From NCBI RefSeq assembly GCF_011386835.1, contig NC_088800.1, positions 53,473,439-53,537,438 on the forward strand: a DNA stretch of 64,000 bases, read 5' to 3'. Below the pieces are notes generated by a model, which saw only the letters and a program-made list of their open reading frames with translations, did no database searches and was not told the DNA's origin. Position 1 is the stretch's first letter; every line of letters begins with the position of its first letter. A program made the translations under genes and the position numbers. Shown one piece after another: positions 23,890-34,886 of the stretch. The DNA is from Chrysemys picta bellii (lineage: Eukaryota > Chordata > Testudines > Emydidae).

Positions 23890-25080
23890 CAGAGAAGGAA
23901 GGTGAGTTTCAAGAAGCTGCCTGCTGCCCCAGGCCAGCACGTTTGCAGTGGGGAGCAAAGTGAGCCCAGGTCTGCTTTCCTTACCCACCTGCTCCTCTCC
24001 TCTGTCCCTGCCCTGCCTCTCTCAACCAGTCTGGGACCCCCCTTTCAGGGAGAAGCTCTGTTCTCTTCCAGGGAGCCTGGCTCCTGGCAGACAGTCATGC
24101 AGGACAGTCTGCAGACCTTTAGCCCTGGTAAGCAGCACGTCTCTGGGCACCATTGCCCTGTGCATGCTGTTTGGAGTTGGCTTTCCAGGTTCCGTCCGTG
24201 TATCCCTTCCTGCATCCCTTCCTGTAGCATCCTGCTTTGCAACAAACAGCTCAGACATTGCACACAGCACCCTCAGCTGTGAGCGGCATCTGCTGCTGCC
24301 TCCTTCCCTTGCTCTCACTTTGTTTGCGTTCTGTTTGCTTTTCTTTTTAATGTTTTTCCCTTCTCCATCTCCCATTGTTCTCTCCACTCTCGCTCTCCAA
24401 GGTGGGATCAGCCCAAGCCCAACCAGGTAAACACAAGACCTCCAGCACCAAGGCACAGGTGGGTTTGTCTCCTGCGGTTCGTTTCCTCACCCTTATCCTA
24501 GGGCACTCAGCAGTTCCCTCTATGGTCCTGCTGCCCCCCCCCCCCGCCCAGATTCAGCAGTGGTAAAGAAATCCATTGTCACCACCCCACTAGGGGACTG
24601 GAAAGGAGGTCTTCAGCAGCATGAGTGGAGCAGCCACTGCCTAGCAAAGTGGGAGATTGCTGCTGAAAGCTGTGTAGTGTCTCTAGTTCCCACCGGTGGT
24701 GAGGGCTCCAGTCTCTGAGCATTTCTGAGAGTCAGCAGCTCCAGCCTGTGCTGTTGGGTCAGTAATGAAGCCATATACAGAATCCCTGTTGCTGCTCCTT
24801 ATGCCAGAGCCAAAACTGGACACCGCCCCACTGTGTGCTTCTTGGCAACAGGGTCATTATCTCAGGATGGGGGGACGTGGTTCTGGTTAATTTCAGCACA
24901 GGCGGGGAACGTGACTGCAGTTCCTCTCAGCACAGGGTGATGTGCAGGTTTCCCCTGTGCCAAATTTCTGGGCACACAGAAGCCATGGACATTGCAGGCT
25001 TTGTACGTTTTGTCCATTGAGGATAGCACTGGTTTGAGAAGGGATTGGCCATGAATTCTGTACCCACTGCTTTTTTACAG
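23890..25080. other. Last intron of the acidic-protein gene, nothing further recognised
   Basis: Ends with a long pyrimidine tract and 'ttttttacag' directly before the last coding exon. A C homopolymer lies near 24533-24546. No repeat or exon recognised. Confidence 0.4.
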
Positions 25081-25233
25081 GAGGAGTCGGAGGATAGTGA
25101 GATTGACCTGGACGATGATGAAGACGATGATGATGATGACCTTGAAGATGACAGCATGGAAATCTCTCCCAGCAAGGCCAATCGCCGGGCCAGGAAGCCA
25201 GAGCCACTGGAAGAGAGTGATAATGACTTCTGA
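25081..25233 (+). CDS. Terminal exon of the acidic-protein gene, with stop codon
   Basis: Acceptor TTTTTTACAG ends at 25080. Fifty codons plus TGA encode an Asp/Glu tract ([16 protein letters not shown]...), then [18 protein letters not shown] and the acidic end EESDNDF. The pattern is a long acidic run, a short basic patch with an SP site, and a CK2-like acidic tail. This suggests a nuclear, histone- or nucleic-acid-associated protein. The family is not recognised. The mature C-terminus from the three exons is about 103 residues. Confidence 0.75.
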   Translation, partial: EESEDSEIDLDDDEDDDDDDLEDDSMEISPSKANRRARKPEPLEESDNDF

Positions 25234-25364
25234 CTCTCCTTCGGAGGTGGAACCACTCAACATCTCGAGATGAAAACTTCTGACAGCGAAAGGGTTGGGA
25301 ATGTAACACACGCTGCTGTGCCTGCAGGTATTTTATAGAGGAATGAAATTCGGAGTCAGTAAAT

Positions 25365-25370
25365 AATAAA
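25365..25370 (+). terminator. Poly(A) signal AATAAA of the acidic-protein gene
   Basis: AATAAA lies 132 bp after the stop codon in the sense direction, giving a short 3' UTR. A TG-rich stretch ('gctatgttcacagtgacagt') follows at cleavage-site distance. Confidence 0.6.
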
Positions 25371-25588
25371 GCTATGTTCACAGTGACAGTTAAACTTTAA
25401 TTGCCAATCTCCTTCCCTGCTCGTCTTTCCCAAAATTTGACTCATTCTGATGATAATTAAAAGTGACGTGATATTAAATACTTGTTTACTTAACCTGTTG
25501 GGAAGTGGGATTGTATCTGAGCATTAGAACTAGAGTTCCACACTCCATGATGCCAAAGGTTTGAAAACCACTACCAGATGGTGGGTTA

Positions 25589-26004
25589 GGCCTTGTCTAC
25601 ACACAAACCTGTACCAGTGTAACTAGTACTGATTACAACTGACACAAAACCCTTGTGTGGGTACATTTGAATTGATTTAAATCTGCTTTATATTGATTTA
25701 GCCAAAACTGATTCCTTACCAAATTAAGGGTTTGTTCCCACACAGAGGTTTCGCCAGTTTAACTATAGGTGTGATATTAAACTATTAGGGATAAGCCATT
25801 GCAGAACACTGTGTGGATGCTGTTATATTGGCATAAACCCATTTTATATCAGTAATTTATCTTAAATCTGTCAGGAAGAGGGTTAAGCGAAACTGCAATA
25901 ACCTACTCTTGAACCACCATCACAGGGCTTTGCAGCAGTTGAACTAAATCAGCATAAGCATCAACCCTTTAGTTAAAGTCCTAAGCCTGTATGTAGATCA
26001 GGCC
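25589..26004. mobile_element. Harbinger-like MITE
   Basis: Left end GGCCTTGTCTACA and right end in reverse GGCCTGATCTACA are inverted repeats like those of the Harbinger elements at 15810 and 58546. Flanks are TTA and GTA, so the 3-bp duplication is imperfect. It has no coding capacity. Confidence 0.65.
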
Positions 26005-29000
26005 GTAGTCTCTTGCAATGAGTGCAGTCAAATAGGTCCAAAGTTTGTCTAGCTGCCATGGGTTTGCCTTCATTGCAATGCGTGCCTTACAGGACCTTCC
26101 TTCTTTGGATGTCTTTTGCATGATACCACTTGATATGACAACTAGGTAGAGATTCTCTTCCATAAACAAGCCTAAAAAGTCACAGAAGTCTATTGTACTA
26201 TCAAATTCTGCTGTCCTCCTGCATGCTAAACAAGCTGTTTTGTTTATATAGATCCCCATGTTTCAGAAATAAATGTATTTTCTGCATTGATTCATGTGAC
26301 TTTTTTTATTGAGAAGTTTTAGTAGGTTAGGCTGGCACAATTCTTGTTGAGAAACCATGTAGTAGGTTAGAGAAAGCTTGAGTGCATTCACTTCATGTGT
26401 CAGTTAGGTCTGCCTCACTTGCTTGTCAGCTCTGCTGTAGAATGGCATAGCGTCCCGGGAACAGACATTACTCCTTGATTAGAGCACTTCACCTTGGCAC
26501 TTGTTCATCAGGACAGTTGAGTGGCCCAGTTTTGTTCCCATATTGCTGGCACCCTGCTAGCCTGGCATGTTCTACATCTGGAAATCTGTCCTTGTTTTCC
26601 CTACATCTGCGTTACAGACGTGCGTCTATCCGTCTTCATTATTAGTACTGCAGAAAGGAAGGAACATTAAGTAGTTCAAGGTGAATTTCTTCATGCCGCC
26701 CACCCCAGCCATTCCTTTCGCACCAGTGCGGTGCCAGTCGATAGAGCAAGGAGGTTGAAGTCTAACTTTATGTTGGTGCACAAGGAGCCATCTTTTTTTT
26801 CAGTGTTTGTACAGCACCTTGTACAATGGGGTCTTGGTCGATGATGAGTGTTCCTAGGTGTTACGGTAACACAAATCAACACCGATAATATCGTGACTCA
26901 CCTAGACTTTAAAGACTCACCGTAACGGATTGCTAGGAGAGCTGTTTGCCTTATTGTATACCCAGTAAGTTAAAGGAGTTTTGTCACTTGCTTCAAAGGG
27001 ACCAGCGAGCCCCTGCCTTGCTGCTGTGTGATTCCACGGGTGCTAGCTAGCTGTGAACTGTCAGGTAGGCCTACGCTACACAATCCATCACGGAATCCCA
27101 GCGCCATTCCAACAGTTAGCAGGGGACCTGCGCTCTACCTCCACTTCCAACACTCTAGTTACATATTCTGCCTGGAATCTGCTGCGCACTGAGAGAGGCG
27201 GAGGCCATTGCTTTCACCACCCCCACCTATCAAACTGATGTCGTACCCCAGACTGAGAGTTGCTGCTCATAAAACCAAGCCTGGCCCCTGTGCTGGGGTG
27301 CTGTTAGTTACATATCCCATGTGTTATTGTCTCCCTTGTAACTGCATCGAACAGAGTCAAACATATTCTATGTAGTAACACAGAGCACAGTACTGCCAAC
27401 TAGCACTGTCCGTACACAGCTTCAGCCAAACAACAAGGCTGACGTTCGTAGGCTTACGTCCTGCATCCAGCCTGGACAAGACACCCCTTGAAGGCTCCAG
27501 AAACACCATTAAGAGCACTCAGTGGCTTTGCCACAGAAACGCTTTTTTAAAGAAAAATTGTTGCAGAAATCACCGACTCCGCTCACCCCTTAGTGTCATG
27601 GCGCTGGCACATGTGCAAAGGGAATGCAGCGTGGGTTTGAAAATGCTCCTACTGTTGTGCGGATTCCTGACGTGGACAGCCACTTCAGCCACGTGACAAT
27701 TATGGCACAAACTGCAGCTCAGTGAGGAGTCAGGCCCGTTCATGCCAAACTGCTGCCAAGGAACAGGTCCCATTGTGGCAGGTGGCCCTAGTATCCTGCT
27801 GACCTCTGAGTGCAAGACCCCCATAGATTAGGGCATAGGGGCTGAGCACAGCGCGGCTAAAGCCACTCCCACCCCACCCCCACAACTTCCCCCACCCCCA
27901 CCTTCCCCCTCCCACCTCACCCCCCCCCCCCCCCCCCCCCCGTAGATGAGGTTGGTAGCACATCTGCTGCCCCTGGGGCGAGACAGGCATGACAGGGACA
28001 CCATTACAGCAGACATTTGCTTAGCCAACCCCCTTTTACTTGAAATACCCTTCTGGTGGATAATGAATAAATTCCCCCCAGTGTATCATTTGCATGGAAA
28101 GCTGCCTGTTTAGCTAAACACATTTCATTCCCTTGTTCCGTGAACAAGGGGTTCACTGAGTGCACTGCTGGGAACACTGATCAACTGTACAGGCCTTCAC
28201 TGCTGAACTCTGCTCAAAAGGCTGGAGGAGACGGGCTACGGGCTTGTTTGTGGTAGGTCTGAGCAGCGATTAAAAAAACCCAACAACCTCGCATCTGCGT
28301 TTGCTGCTCAGTAAGTGGAAGTGAGTGCGGCCGAGGCCTGTGCTATTGTTAACCACCAGTCATGCATGACACAGGCCAATGTAGTCAGAGTAGGTGTGGC
28401 CAGCTCTTCAACAGCAGGGGACCTGGAGGGCTGAGGTCAGGTGGTGTCTCCAGGAGCGGGCTGGCTCTACAGGGTCCCAAGTAAGATGTGCCTTTCACCA
28501 GCAAGCACCACACAATAACAATGGCTAGTTCCTATTTTAAGTATGGGAAAATCTATCATGGCCCAGACTGCCTTCCCCCGCCCTCCCGCGCTGTGGGATT
28601 GACAAAGGCGGTGTAGTGGTGACCAGCTGGGCCAGCGGCTCACTGGGGCTCCCTACCTCGTTGTATGCAGCTCACCCAGCAAGGGGCTCACGGGAAAATG
28701 AACTGTTGTATAGCCCCTGGGAACACCGCAGGCCAGCCTCTGAGCTCAGCTTAGCACGGACACCTGTGTAAAGCCTAGCTGACTGCACTGATGCTGTGTT
28801 TACACTAGTGGCACTGAATTCACAGTGGCCTACTGCTCTAAATGAGGCATTTTCAGCGCCATGTTCATTCCTAGCTTTGGTTCATGCTCATGCAGAGAGC
28901 CAGGGGCCCTGAACAGAGTGCCACTCAGCATGGACTGACTGGCCCAGGTCCCAGTGCTGCACGCGACAGCCAAAAACACCGGCACAGCTCATTTAGTGAG

Positions 29001-29130
29001 ACCGGGTGAATGAGGTAAGAGCCACTCCCATGACCTGAAGCAGAGCTCTATGTATGCTCAAAAGCTTGGTTCTCTCACCTACTGAAGTTGGGCCAAATAC
29101 AAGCTATTACCCCACCCACCGTGTCACGCT
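26005..29130. other. Intergenic sequence, mostly unrecognised
   Basis: Contains a C-rich low-complexity block at about 27860-27942 that includes a C homopolymer of more than 20 bases. A 92-codon minus-strand frame at 26259-25981 has no known domain. No gene, RNA or repeat family was assigned. Confidence 0.4.
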
Positions 29131-29137
29131 AATATCA

Positions 29138-30858
29138 CATACAGCTGAGGGCATTCTGTGCCAAAAAATTAAAAATGCTGCATCAAAAAATTAAAAATTC
29201 TGCACACGTTTTGAAATTCTGCAAATTTTAGTTGTCAAATAAATGTGGACGCTGCAGCATAGCACTGGGGAGCACAGGCCACTGGCTGCACAGAGATGGG
29301 AGCTCACTCTGCGGTCCTCCCCTCCCCCCCAGGAAACAGACTCAGTGGTGAGGCTGCACCCAATCCTGACACAGTGCAAGAACCGGGCCTGCCCCAGAAA
29401 CACCCCAGGGCCCTGCCCCTCCGTGCCAGGTGCACAAGGTGTGGGCAGGAAGGCAGCATCCAACTGTGAAAGGGCTTAATGGGGGGGATCCGGGTATGGG
29501 TTGAAAGGATTCTGGGTGGGAGTGGTTCCGTGGAGGATCCAGATGCACAGGGGCTTGTTGGGGGGTTCTGGGTGCAACAGTAATGGGAATCTGTGTGGGA
29601 GGGGGTGCGTCTAGGTGAAGATGGTTGGGGCTCAGTGGGGCTAAGGGGGTCTGGGTGTCCAGATACTGGGAGAATAGGGCTCAGTTGGGTGGGGATCCAG
29701 GTGCAGCTGGTTGCGGGCTTGGTGGGGGGGGGGGCTTGTCAAGGGGGAGGGGGGCCTTGTCGGTGGGGTTCTGGGTGCAGGGGTGGATGAGGCTCAGCGG
29801 GAGGGTTTGGATATGAGGGGGGTCTGGCTGCACAGGGGTTGGGCAGATGGCGGAGCAGCTCACTGTACAGGGATCTCTCACCCTTCAGCTGAGGAGCGAT
29901 GGGTGCAGGAAGCACATGGGGGTGGGGAGTTTGCAGCGCTTCCTACAGCCAGGGGAGAAATCTGGGGGTGAGTCTGACATGCCCCCGGATACCGTGCAGG
30001 GTAAGAGGAAAACCCCTCCTCCCCACCCAGCCGGGACTAGCAGCAGAGCCCAGCGCAGGGTAGGAGCAACCAGATGGGTCTTCCTCAGTGCCACCCCCTC
30101 TCCCACAGTGATTTACCTCTCTGCTGGCTGCCCTGGGCACCTGAAACATACTGCTTGGGGAGCATCGCTCTTGTGGCTTCCCTTTGCTTCCCCGTCAGAA
30201 AGTCATTTTTCTTCAGGGAAGCAAAGAAATCTGTGAGGGACATATGTTCTGTGCCAGTGCAGCAGGGCCGGCTCCAGGCACCAGCTGAGCAAACTCATGC
30301 TTGCGGCGGCAGATTCTACGGGCGGCATTCCACCCAATCCTAGGGCGGCACGGCCGCTTTTTTTTTTTTTCACCAATCCGGCCGCCCTGTAGGGGGCGGT
30401 GGCGCGGAGGAGCGGAGCGCCCTGCTGGGAGTGGGCTGCGCGCTCCGTCTGCCCCAGCTGGTGCCAGGTCTGTAGCAAACCCGGCAGAGCAGCCCGCGTC
30501 CTTCCCTGCCCGCCGCCCCGCTGAAGCCCTGGCCGCCCCTCTTCTCTTCCCCCCCACTCCCTCCCCCTCCCCCCGCTAGCTGGGGCACGTCGGCAGCACA
30601 GAGAGTCCCCCTGCACTCTGGCTCCGGCCGCCCCGCAGATTTTTTTTTTCCTTCTTTGCCGCTCCAGCCGTGCCGCAGGTTTTTTGTTTTTTGTTTTTTT
30701 CCTGCTTTGCTGCTCCGGCCGCACAGCAGGTTGTTTTTTTTTTTTGCTTTTCCATTCTGGCCGCCCCGATTTTTTTTTTTTTTTTTTGTTTGGGGCAGCA
30801 AAAAAGCCAGAGCCGGGCCTGCTGTGCAGTGGCGCAGAATTCCTCCAGGAGTATAATA
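29138..30858. mobile_element. Degraded DNA-transposon-like element hosting a nested hAT
   Basis: The left part reads 'gggcattctgtgccaaaaaa' with A/T-rich repeats. The right end 'cgcagaattcctccaggagt' is roughly its inverse ('actcctggaggaattctgcg'). The G-rich middle (29460-29850) explains overlapping low-complexity frames. A second element sits at 30263-30821. Boundaries are uncertain and no target duplication is convincing. Confidence 0.4.
30263..30821. mobile_element. hAT-type element, CAGGGCCGGCTCCAGG family
   Basis: Left end CAGGGCCGGCTCCAGG; right end in reverse CAGGCCCGGCTCTGG. Flanks CAGTGCAG (30255-30262) and CTGTGCAG (30822-30829) match at six of eight. The interior has several T-runs separated by 'gctccggccg'-like units, producing Lys-rich frames on the minus strand that are not genes. 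Relatives lie at 51263-51486 and 57917-58167. Confidence 0.75.
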
Positions 30859-30859
30859 T

Positions 30860-31390
30860 CCTGGGGCCAACATGACAAACAGCCAATGACTTGCGAAGAG
30901 CCTTGCTGTCCTGCCCTGCCCTTTTGGAAGAAGGTTCCCCCAGCTGGTGAAGCTGAGATAGGGTATTCTCAGGGGGAAAAAGTGTCCTGCTCCAGTTTGT
31001 TTTATTGGGAAATTCCAGGGCTGGGTGACCCAGCCCTACAGCTCTTAGTTCCCAGCTGCCAAACTGCATCGAGCACCATCTGTCTGCGGAGGGAGACTCA
31101 GGCTCTCTGGCCCAGACCCTCAAAGGGGTGAGGGGCCTAAATACCTTTGAGGCTCCGGGCCTCTGGCTAGAAGCCCCAGCCAGTAGCCTTGTCTTAGCAG
31201 GTTCTGCATGTTCCATTAGTTGGCTGGGGGGGGAAGGGTAGCTAGGGAGGTTTGGCAAGTCCATGGGCCTTTTCATAAGATGGCACCATGCTGGGCTTAG
31301 CTGCATCGTTACCCTGGACACTCCCTGAAGGGAACCTGGCTGTAAGCTTTTAGAAACGAACCCCATGGCAAGCTTGGGTTGTGCCCCTTG
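30860..31390. other. Intergenic sequence, nothing recognised
   Basis: The 387-codon minus-strand frame 31366-30203 runs through the hAT element and its poly-Lys tracts, so I do not call it. Nothing else recognised. Confidence 0.4.
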
Positions 31391-31394
31391 GGGA

Positions 31395-31540
31395 CATTAA
31401 GGTTTGTCCTTTTTCTTTTACCTTTTCCTCCATCCCTCCCTCCTTTCTTTTCATCTCTTACTTCTTTTGTCCTTTCCCTGTTCCCCTCCCACCACCAGGA
31501 GGGGTGTGTGTGTGTCGTGGGGGGTGCTCTACAACTCCCA
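31395..31540 (+). repeat. Direct repeat, copy 1 (partner 32795-32945)
   Basis: Shared phrases 'cctccatccctccctccttt', 'caccaccaggag' and 'gtgtgtcgtggggggtgctc' occur in the same order in both copies about 1.4 kb apart. This shows a local duplication upstream of the MROH-like gene. A role as untranslated exon is possible but unproven. Confidence 0.75.
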
Positions 31541-31934
31541 TTGTGGGAGGTCCACCGAAAAATGTGGGGCTGAAATAGTGCTCAGACAGTGATCCCGAGC
31601 GGTGACCTGGGCCATTCTTTGGGCTCTCTGGTGTGAACCCTCATCCTCCCGCCCCTCGGTCTCTACCCTGATTGGCTGAGCAGGGGGTTATTGACAGGGA
31701 GGAGACTCAGGTCCCTGTTGTTTTCTTTTAAGACCAAGTAAATAGTCATAACCAGTCATATGTTCGACAAATTTTGCTGCTTCTCTGCAGTTCATTATTT
31801 TCTCTACCATTCCAGTTCTCCTAAAATACTTGCTGAATAATTACTATGAACTCTTGCTGGTCTGGAACTCACTTGAGAGCACTTTATTCAGGTCATTCAA
31901 TGTTTGAAATTCAAGATACGATGGTTAGTTTGAA

Positions 31935-32095
31935 AATCAGGGTTCTTGGGTCCTATTCCCAACTCTGCCACGGACTGGCTGTGTGACCTAAGACAAGTCA
32001 ATTCTCCTTTCTCAGCCTTAGCTTCTCCCTCTTTCAAGTAGGGATAACAATCCGCCCCTACCTATCTCCCGGCAGGTGGAGGATGGGGATCTATT
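31935..32095 (+). mobile_element. MIR-type SINE fragment
   Basis: Phrases 'gggtcctattcccaactctg', 'gctgtgtgacctaagacaag' and 'gtagggataacaat' follow the MIR order. Divergent copy. Confidence 0.7.
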
Positions 32096-32290
32096 GGAGA
32101 GTGTCACTAGGAGCAGCGCATAAGATGAGGTGTCCTATCATGTTTACTCAGATCAGATTATGACATAATAGAATGGCTGAAATAGTCTATTTTATTTGTA
32201 TTTTATTATGTTGCAATCGTTAAGAGCAGCAACTACTTAGCTCAGACTGAAACATCTTATCTAATTTTTGAGATCTAAGTGTCTCCTCTT
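32066..32290 (+). repeat. Inverted-duplication block X (partner 41886-42104, reversed)
   Basis: The segment from 'ctattggagagtgtcactag' to 'gagatctaagtgtctc' recurs in reverse complement at 41886-42104 with few changes. It directly precedes the promoter-like block at 32296. Confidence 0.85.
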
Positions 32291-32295
32291 TGTGT

Positions 32296-32702
32296 AGTTC
32301 AAACCTCCAAAGTGTCTGCCCTGTGGCAGGACATTAACACTGCAGGGGAGGAGTGGGTGTGGCAGTGACATCACAAAGGTCTTTTACAGGACCTCAGCCT
32401 ATTGGTCAAAGGTGCTGGGGAGGTGGTGACCTCACAGAGAGATGCTGACATCAGCCAGGCAGGACAGGGGCGCAGGGCCAGGGAAACCTCAGAGTCCCCT
32501 GTAGCTTTCCTTCAGCAAGTCTCCTTCTCAAGGTCTCTCTTTGAGGACTGAGAGAGTATTTAGGTTCACGTACATGAGCGCCAGGAGGAACCTCTTTTGA
32601 GTTTTCTCTTTTCTTTTTCCTGATTTTACTAGAAAACAGACGTCCCTGTTTAGAAGGTAAGACCTTCCGAGAGGTTTGGAACCTGTTCAGTCTGCTGCAT
32701 CT
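32296..32702 (+). promoter_or_regulatory. Promoter and noncoding first exon of the MROH-like gene, copy 1
   Basis: Nearly identical to 40865-41273 in the same orientation. It contains a CRE/AP-1-like TGACATCA, an inverted CCAAT box (CTATTGGTCAAAGG) and a weak TATA-like 'agagtatttagg'. A candidate untranslated first exon ends in 'gtttagaag' before a gtaaga donor (exon end 32656). Its place about 2.2 kb upstream of the first coding exon at 34887 supports this reading. Transcription start is inferred, not shown. Confidence 0.55.
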
Positions 32703-32794
32703 GGCGCCAGCTGAATTCTAGGCATGGAAAACACTAGCTTAAGGTGGTCGAATTTTATTCCCCACCTGGGATTTTGTCCCTTAGAATCACTGGG

Positions 32795-32945
32795 GACATT
32801 AGGGTTTGTCCTTTTTGTTTGACCTTTTCCTCCATCCCTCCCTCCTTTCTCTTCATCTCTTACGTCTTCTGTCCTTTCCTCTGTTCCCCTCTCACCACCA
32901 GGAGGACTCTGTGTGTGTGTCGTGGGGGGTGCTCTGCAATGGGAA
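32795..32945 (+). repeat. Direct repeat, copy 2 (partner 31395-31540)
   Basis: See the partner. Differences include small substitutions and the insertion of 'ctct' before the GT run. Confidence 0.75.
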
Positions 32946-33282
32946 CAGGGACAATTCTCCAACTTTGGGCAGTCGAGAGCCTGGGTGAGATAAGGGGCGT
33001 TAAAGCCCTTTGTGAAGGAGAAAGGGAAGTTTCACGGTGTTGAGCACCAAGGAATTCTAAACTTTGCTAAAACATCTAGTCTGCAGAAACCAGAAATGGT
33101 CGGGTCCACATTGTAACCATTGTCTTTTTTAAAGCCCATTGAGGGATGTGAGTCCCACCCTTTTAGGTATCTGGGGTGCTGGGAGGCGAGAAGAGGTGCC
33201 TGTCTCCATTTTATGGCCTCAACAAACTAAGTGCTGTGCCCCAGTTCTCGTCAGAGATCCCTGAAAAAGAACGTCTTCCCAT

Positions 33283-33503
33283 CCATTAACATACCTGGAA
33301 AGATACTGGAACTCCTTATTAAACAATCAGTTTGTCAGCACCTACAGGACAATATGGTTCTTAGGACTAGTGAGCATGGACTTGTCAAGAACAAATCATT
33401 CCAAACCAATCCTAGCTCCTTCTTTGGCAGGGTTACGGGCCTAGTGGAGGTGGGTAAACAGTAGATGTGATCCATCTTGGTGTTAATAAGGACATTCTCA
33501 CAA
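33283..33503 (+). repeat. Inverted-duplication block Z, of CR1 origin (partner 42432-42645, reversed)
   Basis: From 'actccttattaaacaatcag' to 'taaggacattctcacaaac', the reverse complement of 42432-42645. The content is CR1 reverse-transcriptase sequence (remnants of a 'GLVKNKSF' type motif in the plus frame), so the LINE predates the duplication. Confidence 0.8.
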
Positions 33504-33640
33504 ACAAACTAGGGAGATGTGGTCTAGATGCAATTAGTATAATATGTGTGCACAGATGGTTGCAAGCCCGTACTCTAACAGCCCAGAACCAAACACTCCT
33601 CCTCCTGGGCAGTGCACTCCTACCTCTAATGGTCAGATGC

Positions 33641-33967
33641 TGCTTAGCACTGTCAGAGCAGCTTTTGCTGGGGGATTCTCCCAGCACTTTCCAATAGTGG
33701 GAAAGTATGAAATCCCCATTTGACTGCTGGGGACAGAGCCTAGAGCGGGGAGCAACTTACCCAAAGTCCCACAGGTCAATAGGAAACCAGCAATGGAACC
33801 CAGGAGTCCTGACTCCCAGTTCCCTCCTCCAATCACTCCAGCGGAGCACACTCCCTCTCAAAGCAGGGGGACCGGACATGAAGGCCTGGTTGTAATTGCC
33901 AGCTATGGGAGGGAATGTGCAGCAGTGGTTAGTGAAGGGGCCTGGAAATAAGGACTGCTGGGTCCCA
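33641..33967 (+). repeat. Inverted-duplication block Y (partner 42105-42431, reversed)
   Basis: From 'gatgctgcttagcactgtca' to 'aaggactgctgggtc', reversed at 42105-42431. It contains antisense MIR-like sequence ('acccaaagtcccacaggtca'). Another MIR in sense follows at about 33915-34030. Confidence 0.85.
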
Positions 33968-34886
33968 TCCCTGGCTCTGACACTTGGTGTGACCCTGAGC
34001 CAGTAGCTTCCCCGCCCCAGGCCTGTTTCCCATCAGTAGGGTTGGGGTCGCAGCCCCTACAGCCCAGGGGGGTTGGGAGGCTCCAGGAAGGTGTGTAAAG
34101 TGCCGGGATGTCAGCATCTCAGAGGCGCTGTCACCCCCGCACTAGGCCAGTGTTCTGCACCCCCTGCTGCTGGCCGAGTTTCTCTGTCCCTTGGCAATAA
34201 GACAGACTCTTGTTTTCACAGCCAGTCGATCGCCCAGTGCTATCACATTGCCTGCTGGCTGGGCAGGGTAACTCCTCAGGTCACCACCACCCTCTCCAGC
34301 CTGCCTTGGCTCTGGGGAGTGAGGAGAAGGGCGAGGGATGACACTGAACATCCTCCATCCATCGCTCCGTCAGCAGAGCAAGTGAGTGGCATTAGGGTTC
34401 CCCGTTGGCGTCCCCTGTCTGTCTGGGGAGAGGCAGAAAGAGGGGGAAAGAATCTCTCCCAAAGAGAGCATGGAAATCAATGGGAAAGGCAGGGGTCCTG
34501 GCCTTGCTCTGCCTCGGGACTTTGACGTGGGGAATGGTTTCCCAGGAGAAGTCCGGACTCCTGGGTTCTGTTCCTTCTCTAGCCTGAGGGGGGGAGTGTG
34601 GCCTGGGACGGTAGGAGGGAGCTGTTTGTCCAAAGTGACTGAACCCAGTGATGGAAAAGGAGGAGACTCCCCGGGCATTGCAGCCCCAGGGGTGATGAGG
34701 GGGAACGCTGGGAGCAGATCATGCAATGAACCTCTGCCAGTGCATGTAGATTGCATTACATGCACCCCTGTGCAAGGGAGGAGGAGCTGCTCTGGCTGGG
34801 GCAGGGATGGGGAGGGACCAAACAGGCTGGTTAGTCAGAGGCTGCCTTGACCCCAGACTCACGCCCGCTCCCCGCTCGGTTCCAGG

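Noticed and set aside
24400..24430. Micro-exon in the acidic-protein gene (between AAG and a gtaaac donor)
   Set aside because: Exons 19138-19193 and 25081-25233 are already in phase, and the acceptor here lacks a clear AG context with branch signals.
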